A DNA stretch of 45,272 nucleotides from Streptomyces afghaniensis 772 (GTDB lineage: Bacteria; Actinomycetota; Actinomycetes; Streptomycetales; Streptomycetaceae), in NCBI GenBank assembly GCA_000415505.1, contig KE354191.1, positions 1 to 45,272 of the forward strand, in the 5' to 3' direction. The translations under genes and the position numbers were made by a program. The notes under the pieces were generated by a model that saw only the letters and a list, made by a program, of their open reading frames with translations, searched no databases and was not told the origin of the DNA. Each line of letters begins with the position of its first letter. The stretch's first letter is position 1. Of this stretch, positions 8,380 to 16,926 are shown one piece after another.

Positions 8380-9807
8380 TCAGCTGTCGAAGCCCAGCCC
8401 CAGCCGGTCCATCGTGCGCAGCCAGAGGTTGCGGCGGCCGCCCTGGGCGTCAGCGCGGGCCAGGGACCACTTCGTGAGGGCGATGCCCGTCCAGGCGAAG
8501 GGTTCCGGTGGGAAGGGCAGGGGCTTCTTGCGGACCATCTCCAGTTCCGTGCGTTCCGTGCGCTCGCCCGACAGCAGGTCCAGCATCACCTCGGCGCCGA
8601 AGCGCGTCGCACCGACGCCCAGGCCCGTGTAGCCCGCCGCGTACGCGACCTTCCGCTGGTGCGCGGTGCCGAAGAACGCCGAGAAACGGGAGCAGGTGTC
8701 GATCGCGCCGCCCCAGGCGTGGGTGAAGCGGACGCCCTCCAGTTGCGGAAAGCAGGCGAAGAAGTGCCCGGCGAGCTTGGCGTAGGTCTCCGGGCGATCG
8801 TCGTACTCGGCGCGGACGCGGCCCCCGTAGGGGTAGATCGCGTCGTAGCCGCCCCAGAGGATCCGGTTGTCGGCGGACAGGCGGAAATAGTGGAACTGGT
8901 TGGCGCTGTCCCCGAGGCCCTGGCGGTTCTTCCAGCCGATCGAGGCCAGCTGCTCGGCGCTGAGCGGCTCGGTCATCAGGGCGTAGTCGTAGACCGGGAC
9001 GGTGTACGAGCGGACCCGTCGGACCAGGTTCGGGAAGATGTTCGTGCCGAGGGCGACCCGGCGGGCGCGGACCCGGCCGTACGGGGTGCGTACGGCCATG
9101 CCCGCGCCGTACGGCTTCAGGGTGAGGGCGGGGGTGTGCTCGTAGACGCGGACGCCCAGCTCGACGCAGGCCCGCTTCAGGCCCCAGGCGAGCTTCGCGG
9201 GATGCAGCATGGCCACGCCCCGGCGGTCCCACAGGCCCGCCTGGAAGGTCGGTGAGTTCACCTGTTCCCGGACGGCCTCGGCGTCCAGGAACTCGACGTC
9301 CCCGGCGAGACCCCGGCGGGCCGTCTCCTCGTGCCAGCCGCGCAGTTCCGCCGCCTGGTAGGGCTCGGTGGCGACGTCGATCTCGCCGGTGCGTTCGAAG
9401 TCGCAGTCGAGGGAGTACCGGGCGACCGCCGCCTCGATCGCGTCGAGGTTGCGGGCGCCCAGCTCCTGGAGCTTGTGGATCTCGTCGGGCCAGCGAGCGA
9501 GGCCGTTGGGCAGGCCGTGGGTGAGGGAGGCGGCGCAGAATCCGCCGTTGCGGCCCGAGGCGGCCCAGCCCACCTCGCGGCCCTCCACCAGCACCACGTC
9601 CCGCTGCGGGTCGCGTTCCTTGGCGATCAGCGCCGTCCACAGTCCGCTGTAGCCGCCGCCGACGACCAGCAGATCGCAGGTCTCGGAGGTGGTGAGGGCG
9701 GGTTCGGGGCGGGGCCGGCCGGGGTCGTCCAGCCAGTACGGGAGCGGCTGGGCTTCGGAAAGCGAACGAATCCATGTGTTTCGCTGGTTCATGGCGCTCG
9801 GGGCCAT
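8380..9807 (-). CDS. FAD-dependent amine oxidoreductase (PuuB/DAO family)
   Basis: This 475-residue D-amino-acid-oxidase-superfamily flavoprotein has a Rossmann FAD motif VVGGGYSG near residues 48-55, a RNGGF segment typical of gamma-glutamylputrescine oxidase-like enzymes, and a C-terminal YTGLGVGATRFGAEVMLDLL stretch (first 20 residues shown) that closes the FAD domain. The likely reaction is oxidation of a polyamine or gamma-glutamyl-polyamine to the aldehyde. The ATG at 9807 follows AGGGAG by about 8 bases. A second ATG at 9792 is possible. It starts 18 bases after the permease stop and is the last clear gene of the operon that begins with an aldehyde dehydrogenase, which would take its aldehyde product. 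That operon position is the main support for the polyamine substrate. Confidence 0.88.
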   Translation of the reverse strand: MAPSAMNQRNTWIRSLSEAQPLPYWLDDPGRPRPEPALTTSETCDLLVVGGGYSGLWTALIAKERDPQRDVVLVEGREVGWAASGRNGGFCAASLTHGLPNGLARWPDEIHKLQELGARNLDAIEAAVARYSLDCDFERTGEIDVATEPYQAAELRGWHEETARRGLAGDVEFLDAEAVREQVNSPTFQAGLWDRRGVAMLHPAKLAWGLKRACVELGVRVYEHTPALTLKPYGAGMAVRTPYGRVRARRVALGTNIFPNLVRRVRSYTVPVYDYALMTEPLSAEQLASIGWKNRQGLGDSANQFHYFRLSADNRILWGGYDAIYPYGGRVRAEYDDRPETYAKLAGHFFACFPQLEGVRFTHAWGGAIDTCSRFSAFFGTAHQRKVAYAAGYTGLGVGATRFGAEVMLDLLSGERTERTELEMVRKKPLPFPPEPFAWTGIALTKWSLARADAQGGRRNLWLRTMDRLGLGFDS

Positions 9808-9825
9808 GATGTCAACTCCCTACGG

Positions 9826-10626
9826 TCAGGCCTTGTGTCTGTTGCGCCGATTACCGACGACCATGGAAGCCAGGACGAGCAGCACGGCGACGACGAACAT
9901 GGTCGTGCCGATGACATTGATCTGAACGGGCGTTCCGCGCTGCGCCGAACCCCAGACGAACATGGGGAAGGTGACGGTCGAGCCGGCGTTGAAATTGGTG
10001 ATGATGAAGTCGTCGAAGGAGAGGGCGAAGGCGAGCAGTGCGCCCGCCGCTATTCCGGGTGCCGCGATCGGCAGGGTGACCCGGACGAAGGTCTGGAACG
10101 GGCCCGCGTACAGGTCCCGTGCCGCCTCCTCCAGTTTCGGGTCCATCGACATCACCCGCGCCTTGACGGCCGTGACCACGAAACTCAGGCAGAACATGAT
10201 GTGCGCGATGAGAATCGTCCAGAAGCCCAGCTGAGCGCCCATGTTGAGGAACAGGGTGAGCAGCGAGGCGGCCATGACGACCTCAGGCATCGCCATCGGC
10301 AGGAAGATCAGCGAGTTCACGGCGCCGCGGGCGCGGAACCGGTAACGGACCAGGGCGAAGGCGATCAGCGTGCCGAGGAGGGTGGCGCCGAGCGTCGCCC
10401 AGAACGCGATCTGGAGGCTGACCGACAGTGAGCCGCACAGATCGGAGACGCCGCACGGGTCCTTCCAGGCGTCCAGGGAGAACTGCTGCCATTCGTAGTT
10501 GAAGCGCCCCTTCGGTTTGTTGAAGGAGAACACCGTGACGATGACGTTCGGCAGGAGCAGATAGCCGAGCGTCAGCAGTCCCGCGATGACGACGAGATTT
10601 CTTTTCAGCCAGTTGACGAAGGGCAT
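9826..10626 (-). CDS. potC: Polyamine ABC transporter permease, PotC-type
   Basis: Integral membrane permease of 266 residues with about six membrane segments. The cytoplasmic EAA loop reads EEAARDLYAGPFQTFVRVTL, followed by PIAAPGIAAG, as in PotC-family permeases. The C-terminus keeps the DDFIITNFNAG stretch found in spermidine/putrescine permeases. The ATG at 10626 directly abuts the TAA of the preceding permease gene (TAAATG), so the two are almost certainly translated together. It would pair with that permease and the ATPase encoded upstream to import polyamines. Substrate assignment rests on the family and on the flanking amine oxidase and aldehyde dehydrogenase. Confidence 0.93.
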   Translation of the reverse strand: MPFVNWLKRNLVVIAGLLTLGYLLLPNVIVTVFSFNKPKGRFNYEWQQFSLDAWKDPCGVSDLCGSLSVSLQIAFWATLGATLLGTLIAFALVRYRFRARGAVNSLIFLPMAMPEVVMAASLLTLFLNMGAQLGFWTILIAHIMFCLSFVVTAVKARVMSMDPKLEEAARDLYAGPFQTFVRVTLPIAAPGIAAGALLAFALSFDDFIITNFNAGSTVTFPMFVWGSAQRGTPVQINVIGTTMFVVAVLLVLASMVVGNRRNRHKA

Positions 10627-11556
10627 TTAGACCAGATCCTCCGTCCCGGACCTGCGGATGTAGAGGGTGACCATGAGGAGAATGGCCGCCATGAGGATGA
10701 AGGAGAGTGCCGCGGCCGTCGGATAGTCGAGCACTCTCAGGAACTGCGTCTGGATGACGTTTCCGACCATGCGGGTGTCCGTGGAGCCGAGCAGGTCGGC
10801 GTTGACGTAGTCGCCGGTGGCCGGGATGAACGTGAGCAGCGTGCCGGAGACGACACCCGGCATCGACAGCGGGAAGGTGACCTTGCGGAAGGTCGTCCAG
10901 GGGCGGGCGTACAGATCACCGGCGGCCTCGTGGAGCCGGCCGTCGATGCGCTCCAGCGAGGTGTAGAGCGGCAGGATCATGAACGGCAGGAAGTTGTACG
11001 TCAGTCCGCAGACCACCGCGAGCGGTGTGGCGAGGACCCGGTCGCCTGCGGTCCAGCCGAGCCAGTTGGTGACGTCCAGGACGTGCAGCGTGTCGAGCGC
11101 GCCGACCAGCGGGCCGCCGTCCGCGAGGATCGTCTTCCAGGCCAGCGTGCGGATCAGGAAACTGGTGAAGAAGGGCGCGATCACCAGGATCATGATCAGG
11201 TTCCGCCAGCGGCCCGCGCGGAAGGCGATCAGATACGCGAGCGGGTAGCCGAGCAGCAGGCACAGGATCGTCGCGGTGCCCGCGTAGAGCACGGAACGGA
11301 CGAACTGCGGCCAGTACGCGGACAGCGCGTCCCAGTACGTGGCGAAGTGCCAGGTGACCTTGTAGCCCTCCTCCAGGGAGCCCGTCTGCACGGACGTGGA
11401 GGCCTGGTAGATCATCGGCAGTGCGAAGAAGACCAGCAGCCAGAGGATGCCGGGGAGCAGCAGCCAGTACGGCGTCCAGCGGCCCCTGCGCTTCGGGGGC
11501 TTCGGCTCGGGCGCTTCCGGCGCGAGCGGGGGTGGCGCCTCGGTGAGTGTCGACAT
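10627..11556 (-). CDS. potB: Polyamine ABC transporter permease, PotB-type
   Basis: Integral membrane permease of 309 residues. A Pro-rich cytoplasmic N-terminus (1-27) precedes about six membrane segments, and the EAA loop contains HEAAGDLYARPWTTFRKVTF. The SMPGVVSG and IPATGDYVNADLLG segments are characteristic of PotB. The ATG at 11556 overlaps the TGA of the ATPase gene by one base (TGATG), an arrangement that couples translation. A longer upstream frame exists but it is antisense-like coding within the ATPase gene. It forms the transmembrane heterodimer with the PotC-type permease encoded next. Confidence 0.93.
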   Translation of the reverse strand: MSTLTEAPPPLAPEAPEPKPPKRRGRWTPYWLLLPGILWLLVFFALPMIYQASTSVQTGSLEEGYKVTWHFATYWDALSAYWPQFVRSVLYAGTATILCLLLGYPLAYLIAFRAGRWRNLIMILVIAPFFTSFLIRTLAWKTILADGGPLVGALDTLHVLDVTNWLGWTAGDRVLATPLAVVCGLTYNFLPFMILPLYTSLERIDGRLHEAAGDLYARPWTTFRKVTFPLSMPGVVSGTLLTFIPATGDYVNADLLGSTDTRMVGNVIQTQFLRVLDYPTAAALSFILMAAILLMVTLYIRRSGTEDLV

Positions 11557-12701
11557 CAGGCCGCCTCTTCCACTCCGGCGTCGGCGTCCTGGGCGGCGTC
11601 CAGGCCGAAGGTGTGCGCCGGGTTCCAGTGCAGGACGACCTCGGCGCCGGGCACGAGCCGCGGGTCGCGGTCGATGTTCTGGGCGTAGACCTCGAAGTCC
11701 GGGCAGACCGGGCTGTCGACGACGTACTGCGTCGAGACGCCGATGAAGCTGGAGTCGGCGATCCGGCCGGTGATGCGGTTGCGGCCGTCGGGTATCTCGC
11801 CGGCGTCGTCCGCGTGGGTGAGGGAGATCTTCTCCGGGCGGACGCCGACCAGCACCTTGCCGCCGGTGGCCGCAGGGGCGGAACACCGCGCCTCGGGCAG
11901 GACGAGCTTGCCGCCGCCCGCCTTCAGCACGATCTCCTCGCCGCTCCTGGAGTCGACCTCGGCCTCGATGAAGTTGGAGGTGCCGAGGAAGTTGGCGACG
12001 AAGGTGGTGCGCGGGTTCTCGTAGAGGTCGGCCGGCGAGCCGAGCTGCTCGACGCGGCCCGCGTTCATCACGGCGACCGTGTCGGCCATGGTCATGGCCT
12101 CCTCCTGGTCGTGCGTGACGTGGATGAAGGTGATGCCGACCTCGGTCTGGATGCGCTTGAGCTCCAGCTGCATCTGGCGGCGCAGCTTCAGGTCGAGGGC
12201 GCCGAGCGGCTCGTCGAGGAGGAGCACCTTGGGGTGGTTGATCAGCGCGCGGGCCACGGCGACGCGCTGCTGCTGGCCGCCGGAGAGCTGGTGCGGCTTC
12301 TTGCGGGCCTGCTCGCCGAGCTGGACGAGGTCGAGCATCTCCCCGACCTGCTTCTTCACCGACTTCAGGCCGCGCCGGCGCAGGCCGAAAGCGACGTTCT
12401 CGAAGATGTCGAGGTGCGGGAAGAGGGCGTACGACTGGAAGACCGTGTTCACGGGCCGCTTGTACGGCGGGAGGGCGGTCACGTCCTGGCCGCCCAGCGA
12501 CACGGTCCCGGCGGAAGGTTCCTCCAGGCCGGCGATCATGCGCAGGGTGGTGGTCTTGCCGCAGCCGGAGGCGCCGAGCAGGGCGAAGAAGGAGCCCTGC
12601 GGCACGGTCAGGTCGAGCGGGTGGACGGCGGTGAAGGCGCCGTAGGTCTTGGAAATGCCCGTCAGGCGGACGTCGCCGGTGGGGTCTGTCTGGTTCGTCA
12701 T
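11556..12701 (-). CDS. potA: Polyamine ABC transporter ATP-binding protein, PotA-type
   Basis: ATPase subunit of 381 residues that powers polyamine import. It has Walker A GASGCGKT at 43-50, an intact LSGGQQQR signature at 139-146, Walker B VLLLDEP at about 159-165, the switch histidine in HVTHDQ, and a C-terminal TOBE-like regulatory domain. The ATG at 12701 lies 5 bases after the stop of the binding-protein gene, with GGGGG about 9 bases before it. A GTG at 12710 overlapping that stop is an alternative. The protein belongs to the PotA/CysA class. Its neighbours decide the polyamine reading. Confidence 0.93.
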   Translation of the reverse strand: MTNQTDPTGDVRLTGISKTYGAFTAVHPLDLTVPQGSFFALLGASGCGKTTTLRMIAGLEEPSAGTVSLGGQDVTALPPYKRPVNTVFQSYALFPHLDIFENVAFGLRRRGLKSVKKQVGEMLDLVQLGEQARKKPHQLSGGQQQRVAVARALINHPKVLLLDEPLGALDLKLRRQMQLELKRIQTEVGITFIHVTHDQEEAMTMADTVAVMNAGRVEQLGSPADLYENPRTTFVANFLGTSNFIEAEVDSRSGEEIVLKAGGGKLVLPEARCSAPAATGGKVLVGVRPEKISLTHADDAGEIPDGRNRITGRIADSSFIGVSTQYVVDSPVCPDFEVYAQNIDRDPRLVPGAEVVLHWNPAHTFGLDAAQDADAGVEEAA

Positions 12702-12706
12702 GATGG

Positions 12707-13954
12707 TCACGCCCCCGTCAGCTTCGCGAACTTCTCTTCGAACTCGGTCTCTTCCTTCGAGCTCAGCGAGCGGAAGGCGTGCGACTTGGCGGCCATGGCC
12801 TTGTCGGGGATGATCAGCGGGTTGTTCGCCGCGTCCTCGTCGATCTTCGCCAGTTCGGCCTTCACGCCGTCGACGGGGCACACGTAGTTGATGTACGCGG
12901 CGAGTTCGGCGGCCGGCTTCGGCTCGTAGTAGAAGTCGATGAGCCGCTCGGCGTTCGTCTTGTGCCGGGCCTTGTTGGGGATCAGCAGGTTGTCGGTCGA
13001 CGTCATGTAGCCGCTGTCCGGGATGAGGAAGTCGATGTCGGGGCTGTCCGCCTTGAGCTGGACGACGTCACCGGCCCAGGCGACACAGGCCGCGAAGTCG
13101 CCGCTGGTCAGGTCCGAGGTGTAGTCGTTGCCCGTGAAGCGGCGGATCTGGCCCTTGTCGACGGCCTTCTGGAGCCGGGCGATCGCCGCGTCGTAGTCGT
13201 CGGCGGTGAAGTCCGCCGGGTCCTTGCCCATGTCGAGCAGCGTCATGCCGACGCTGTCGCGCATCTCCGACAGAAAGCCGACCCGCCCCTTGAGCCTGGG
13301 GTTGTCGAGCAGGTCCGATATCGACTTCACCTCGACGCCGTCGAGGGCCTTCTTGTTGTACGCGATGACGGTCGAGATGCCCTGCCAGACGTAGGAGTAG
13401 GCGCGGCCCGGGTCCCAGTCGGGGCTGCGGAACTGGGCCGACAGGTTGGCGTAGGCGTGCGGCAGGTTGCTCGGGTCGAGTTTCTGCACCCAGCCCAGAC
13501 GGATGAGGCGACCGGCCAGCCAGTCGGTGAGGACGATCAGGTCCCGGCCGGTGTCCTGGCCCGCGGCGAGCTGCGGCTTGATCTTGCCGAAGAACTCGTT
13601 GTTGTCGTTGATGTCCTCGGTGTACTTGACCTTGACGCCGGTGCGTTTCGTGAACTGCTCCAGCGTCGGATGGTGCTTGCCGCTGTCGTCGACGTCCATG
13701 TACTCGGTCCAGTTGGAGAAGTTCACGGTCTTCTCCTTGGCCGAGTGGTCCTGCGCCGGGACGCCGCCCTGCGACTGGCCCGCCGCCGGGATGCCGCAGG
13801 CGCCCAGCGTCCCGATTCCGCCGGCCGCCAGCGCCCCGCCCGCGGAGGCGCGCAGCAGCGACCGCCGGGTGAGGGCGGCCCTGCCGTTCCTGAAACTGCG
13901 CCGCATGGCGGCCACTTGGGCCGGGGACAGGCGGTCGGGCTCGTACTGCTCCAT
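12707..13954 (-). CDS. potD: Polyamine ABC transporter substrate-binding lipoprotein, PotD-type
   Basis: Binding protein of 415 residues. The N-terminus has a twin-arginine motif (TRRSLLRAS, RR at 30-31), a hydrophobic stretch and a lipobox LGAC with C53. It is therefore probably exported folded through Tat and lipidated on the outer membrane face. The mature part has PotD features: NFSNWTEYMD, YTEDINDNNEFFGK and a C-terminal YINYVCPVDGVK. It captures putrescine or spermidine for the two permeases. The ATG at 13954 lies after AGGGCACC, and the signal sequence sits unusually far in (about 30 residues precede it). It follows the aldehyde dehydrogenase by 56 bases in the same operon. Confidence 0.93.
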   Translation of the reverse strand: MEQYEPDRLSPAQVAAMRRSFRNGRAALTRRSLLRASAGGALAAGGIGTLGACGIPAAGQSQGGVPAQDHSAKEKTVNFSNWTEYMDVDDSGKHHPTLEQFTKRTGVKVKYTEDINDNNEFFGKIKPQLAAGQDTGRDLIVLTDWLAGRLIRLGWVQKLDPSNLPHAYANLSAQFRSPDWDPGRAYSYVWQGISTVIAYNKKALDGVEVKSISDLLDNPRLKGRVGFLSEMRDSVGMTLLDMGKDPADFTADDYDAAIARLQKAVDKGQIRRFTGNDYTSDLTSGDFAACVAWAGDVVQLKADSPDIDFLIPDSGYMTSTDNLLIPNKARHKTNAERLIDFYYEPKPAAELAAYINYVCPVDGVKAELAKIDEDAANNPLIIPDKAMAAKSHAFRSLSSKEETEFEEKFAKLTGA

Positions 13955-14010
13955 GCGCGTGGTGCCCTTTCGGAGGGTGGACGGCCGTTGGTCAGGCGGC
14001 CTGCAGACGA

Positions 14011-15546
14011 CTATCGGTCCCCGAAGACGGTGCGGTGCCAGTCCTTCGCGGCCACCGCGGTGTTGTCGAACATGACGTGCTTGATCTGGGTGTATTCCTC
14101 GAACGAGTACGCGGACATGTCCTTGCCGAAGCCGGAGGACTTGTAGCCGCCGTGCGGCATCTCGCTGATGATCGGGATGTGGTCGTTGACCCACACACAG
14201 CCCGCCTTGATCTCGCGCGTGGCCCGGTTCGCCCGGTACACGTCCCGGCTCCACGCGGAGGCGGCGAGCCCGTACGGCGTGTCGTTGGCGAGCGCGATGC
14301 CCTCGTCGTCCGTGTCGAACGGCAGCACGACCAGCACGGGTCCGAAGATCTCCGACTGGACGACCTCGCTGTCCTGGGCGGCGTCGGCGATGAGGGTGGG
14401 CCGGTAGTAGGCGCCCTTGGCCAGCTCACCCTCCGGCGCTTCTCCGCCGGTCACCACGCGCGCGTAGGCACGCGCCCGGTCGACGAAACCGGCGACCCGG
14501 TCGCGCTGCGCGTGCGAGATCAGCGGGCCGAGGTCGGTACCGGCGGCGAAGGGGTCGCCGAGCCGGACGGTCTCCATGAGCGCCGCCGTCCGCTCCACGA
14601 AGGCGTCGTAGAGCGGTCGCTGCACGTACGCGCGCGTGGCGGCCGTGCAGTCCTGCCCGGTGTTGATGAGCGCGCCGGCGACCGCGCCGTGGGCGGCGGC
14701 CTCCGGGTCGGCGTCGTCGAAGACCACGAAGGGCGCCTTGCCGCCGAGCTCCAGGTGGAGGCGCTTGACGGTGGCGGTGGCGATCTCCGCGACGCGCTTG
14801 CCGACGGCGGTGGAGCCGGTGAAGGAGGTCATGGCCACGTCGGGGTGGCCGACGAGGTGCTCACCGGCCTCCCGGCCGGTGCCGGTGACGATGTTGAGCA
14901 CGCCGTCCGGGATGCCTGCGTCCGTCGCCGCCTGGGCGAAGAGCAGCGAGGTCAGCGGGGTGAGCTCGGCGGGCTTGAGGACGATGGTGTTGCCCGCCGC
15001 GATCGCCGGAAGGACCTTCCAGGCGGCCATCTGGAGGGGGTAGTTCCAGGGCGCGATCGAGCCGACGACGCCGATGGGCTCGCGCCGGATGTACGACGTG
15101 TGGTCCCCGGAGTACTCACCGGCGGACTGGCCCTGGAGCAGCCGTGCGGCACCGGCGAAGAAGGCGGTGTTGTCGATCGTCCCCGGGACGTCGAACTCCC
15201 GGCTCAGCTTCAGCGGCTTGCCGCACTGGAGCGACTCGGCACGGGCGAAGTCCTCGGCGCGGTCGGCCAGGACCGCGGCGAACCGGTGCAGGGCGTCGGA
15301 ACGCTCGCCGGGCGTGGCCGCCGCCCAGGCCGGGAAGGCGGCGCGGGCGGCAGCGACGGCCCGGTCGACGTCGGCCGTGCCCGCCAGTTCGTAACGGAGC
15401 ACCTCCTCGCCCGACGCCGGGTCGACGACCGCGTGCGTACGGCCGGAGGTGCCCCTGCTCAGGCGCCCGGCGATGTACTGCGCGCCCTCCGCGAAGCGCT
15501 CCTCGGCCGGGAATCGGTCCGGGGTGGCGTTGCCCGGGTTGTGCAT
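14011..15546 (-). CDS. Gamma-aminobutyraldehyde-type aldehyde dehydrogenase
   Basis: NAD-dependent aldehyde dehydrogenase of 511 residues. Visible key features are PWNYPL near 167-171, the FTGST cofactor motif near 242-246, the general base E266 in LELGGK and the nucleophile C300 in GQDCTAATR. Overall it matches the gamma-aminobutyraldehyde dehydrogenase/betaine aldehyde group. In context it would oxidise the aldehyde made by the FAD oxidase at the end of the same operon to GABA or its gamma-glutamyl form. The ATG at 15546 follows GGAGAG. An upstream frame extending to 15636 lacks family sequence. It is the first gene of the polyamine operon and is divergent from the NADAR gene, across a region with inverted CGGAATC repeats. 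Confidence 0.92.
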   Translation of the reverse strand: MHNPGNATPDRFPAEERFAEGAQYIAGRLSRGTSGRTHAVVDPASGEEVLRYELAGTADVDRAVAAARAAFPAWAAATPGERSDALHRFAAVLADRAEDFARAESLQCGKPLKLSREFDVPGTIDNTAFFAGAARLLQGQSAGEYSGDHTSYIRREPIGVVGSIAPWNYPLQMAAWKVLPAIAAGNTIVLKPAELTPLTSLLFAQAATDAGIPDGVLNIVTGTGREAGEHLVGHPDVAMTSFTGSTAVGKRVAEIATATVKRLHLELGGKAPFVVFDDADPEAAAHGAVAGALINTGQDCTAATRAYVQRPLYDAFVERTAALMETVRLGDPFAAGTDLGPLISHAQRDRVAGFVDRARAYARVVTGGEAPEGELAKGAYYRPTLIADAAQDSEVVQSEIFGPVLVVLPFDTDDEGIALANDTPYGLAASAWSRDVYRANRATREIKAGCVWVNDHIPIISEMPHGGYKSSGFGKDMSAYSFEEYTQIKHVMFDNTAVAAKDWHRTVFGDR

Positions 15547-15630
15547 GTCGCTCTCCTCCGTGTCCCCGTGAGGGGGCCGGCGTGGCTCAGGCTCGATTTG
15601 AGTGCCGATCCTGACAGAGGGATGACACGC

Positions 15631-15679
15631 CAACAAGGGATTCCGTTGTTGATTTTTGGTTACGCGACGGAATCTGTCG
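15631..15679. promoter_or_regulatory. Candidate operator region for the polyamine operon
   Basis: Two perfect 8-base inverted copies, GATTCCGT (15639-15646) and ACGGAATC (15667-15674), are separated by 20 bases. The first lies inside a CAACAA/TTGTTG inverted repeat (15631-15651). The second lies inside a CGAC/GTCG repeat (15665-15679). The site is 85 bases upstream of the aldehyde dehydrogenase start. CGGAATC or CGGATT also occurs twice in the Lrp/ALDH intergenic region. A regulator binding here, Lrp-type or other, is inference. Confidence 0.45.
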
Positions 15680-15746
15680 ACCAGGTGTCGAGTCCGCCGT
15701 GCCTGGACAGGACGGTGTGTCAGTGGTGCGTGCCAGACTCGGGTGC

Positions 15747-16316
15747 ATGGAGAAGATCACGGGGGTGGTCCATTCCCGGGACGCCCTGATCGGGGCGGTC
15801 CGCGCGGGGGCCAGGATCAAGTATCTGCATTTCTGGGGGCACCGGCCGCGGCCGGACGGCCGGATCGGGGCGAGCTGTCTGAGCCAGTGGTGGCCGGCGC
15901 CGTTCACGGTGGACGGCGTGGAGTACGCGACGGCCGAGCACTGGATGATGGCGGGCAAGGCCCGGCTCTTCGAGGACGCGGCGGCGGAGCGGGCCGTGCT
16001 GTCGGCCGCGCATCCCGCCGAGGCGAAGAAGGCCGGGCGGCTCGTGCGCGGGTTCGACGAGGCGATATGGGAGCGGGAGCGGTTCCGGATCGTCGTGGAG
16101 GGCAGTGTCCACAAGTTCGGCGCGCATCCCGAGCTGCGGGCGTTTCTGCTGGGCACGGGTGATCGTGTGCTGGTCGAGGCGAGTCCCGTGGACCGGGTGT
16201 GGGGCATCGGGCTGGCAGCGGACGACGAGGCGGCGGCGGATCCGGAGCGGTGGCGTGGGCCGAACCTGCTGGGCTTTGCGCTGATGAAGGCGCGGGATCA
16301 GCTGCGCGGGGCATGA
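15747..16316 (+). CDS. NADAR-family protein (YbiA-like N-glycosidase fold)
   Basis: The protein has 189 residues with the NADAR signature: YLHFWGH near 25-31, LSQWWPAPFTVDGVEYATAEHWMM and KARLFED, abbreviated from one continuous block, then VHKFGAHPELRAFLLGTG and WGIGLAADDE. The EHWMM glutamate is in the position implicated in catalysis. Family members hydrolyse N-glycosidic bonds in early riboflavin-pathway intermediates or ADP-ribosylated substrates. Which applies here is unknown. The ATG at 15747 has no ribosome binding site but a CAGACT hexamer ends 7 bases upstream, suggesting leaderless translation. It is divergent from the polyamine operon and ends at a bidirectional hairpin. Confidence 0.9.
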   Translation: MEKITGVVHSRDALIGAVRAGARIKYLHFWGHRPRPDGRIGASCLSQWWPAPFTVDGVEYATAEHWMMAGKARLFEDAAAERAVLSAAHPAEAKKAGRLVRGFDEAIWERERFRIVVEGSVHKFGAHPELRAFLLGTGDRVLVEASPVDRVWGIGLAADDEAAADPERWRGPNLLGFALMKARDQLRGA

Positions 16317-16319
16317 GTC

Positions 16320-16346
16320 GGGGGCCGGCCCACAGGACCGGCCCCC
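16320..16346. terminator. Bidirectional terminator hairpin
   Basis: A 9-bp stem GGGGGCCGG/CCGGCCCCC with a 9-base loop sits between the convergent NADAR and DUF4190 genes, 3 bases after one stop and 17 before the other. Confidence 0.8.
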
Positions 16347-16362
16347 CGGTGGAGCAGCGGCT

Positions 16363-16857
16363 TCAGGCAGCCGCGCCGAGCCCGCCCATGATGCTGGCGA
16401 AGAGCAGGAAGCCCAGCAGCGGAAGGATCACGGTGGCGATGATGCCGCAGACCAGACCGGCGGTCGCCGCCCCCTTGTTGGTGGCCTCACCACGCGTGGC
16501 CTTGCCCCGGCCGATGGCGCCGAAGATGATCGCCAGGATGCCCAGGATCACGCCGAAGAACCACAGAATGAAGGTCACGCTGCACACCACGCCGATGATG
16601 CCCAGCACCAGACCCGTGGTTCCCATGCCGTTGCTCGGCTGCGCGGGCATCGCGTACCCGGGCGCCTGGGGGTAGCCCGCGGGCGGCGCGGCCGGGTAAC
16701 CGGGGCTGCCCGTGGGGGTAGCCGTAGCCGGGGCCGCCCTGCTGCGGTAGCCGTAGCCGGGGCCGCCCTGCTGCGGGTAGCCGTAGCCGGGGGCCGGCTG
16801 CTGCGGGGGCTGGGACGGCGGACCGAACCCACCGGGCGTGGGGTTGGTGTTGGACAT
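16363..16857 (-). CDS. DUF4190-type membrane protein with Pro/Gly/Tyr-rich N-terminus
   Basis: Small membrane protein of 164 residues. The N-terminal third is low complexity with GPGYGY repeats. The C-terminal half has two long hydrophobic segments (about 80-113 and 133-160) around a conserved GRGKATRGEATNKG loop, the DUF4190 pattern. Within residues about 38-51 the Pro-Gly-Tyr repeat is replaced by an Arg/Ala/Thr run. This is explained by a missing C near 16746 and an extra C near 16703, which together restore the frame. The ATG at 16857 follows GGAGGGGAG. Function is unknown. A second, longer DUF4190 gene lies directly upstream in the same direction. Confidence 0.85.
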   Translation of the reverse strand: MSNTNPTPGGFGPPSQPPQQPAPGYGYPQQGGPGYGYRSRAAPATATPTGSPGYPAAPPAGYPQAPGYAMPAQPSNGMGTTGLVLGIIGVVCSVTFILWFFGVILGILAIIFGAIGRGKATRGEATNKGAATAGLVCGIIATVILPLLGFLLFASIMGGLGAAA

Positions 16858-16895
16858 GGACGATCTCCCCTCCGTTGTCAGACCAGGGAATCGTA

Positions 16896-16912
16896 GTGGC
16901 CAAATCGGCCAC
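16896..16912 (-). terminator. Possible terminator hairpin
   Basis: A short GTGGCC/GGCCAC stem with a 5-base loop lies 15 bases past the stop of the longer DUF4190 gene. It could equally be a regulatory palindrome for the next gene. Confidence 0.4.
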
Positions 16913-16926
16913 GCAGTACGGCTGTT

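Noticed and set aside
13955-14010. Possible separate promoter or terminator between the first dehydrogenase and the binding-protein gene
   Set aside because: Only 56 bases with weak palindromes; co-transcription is the simpler reading.
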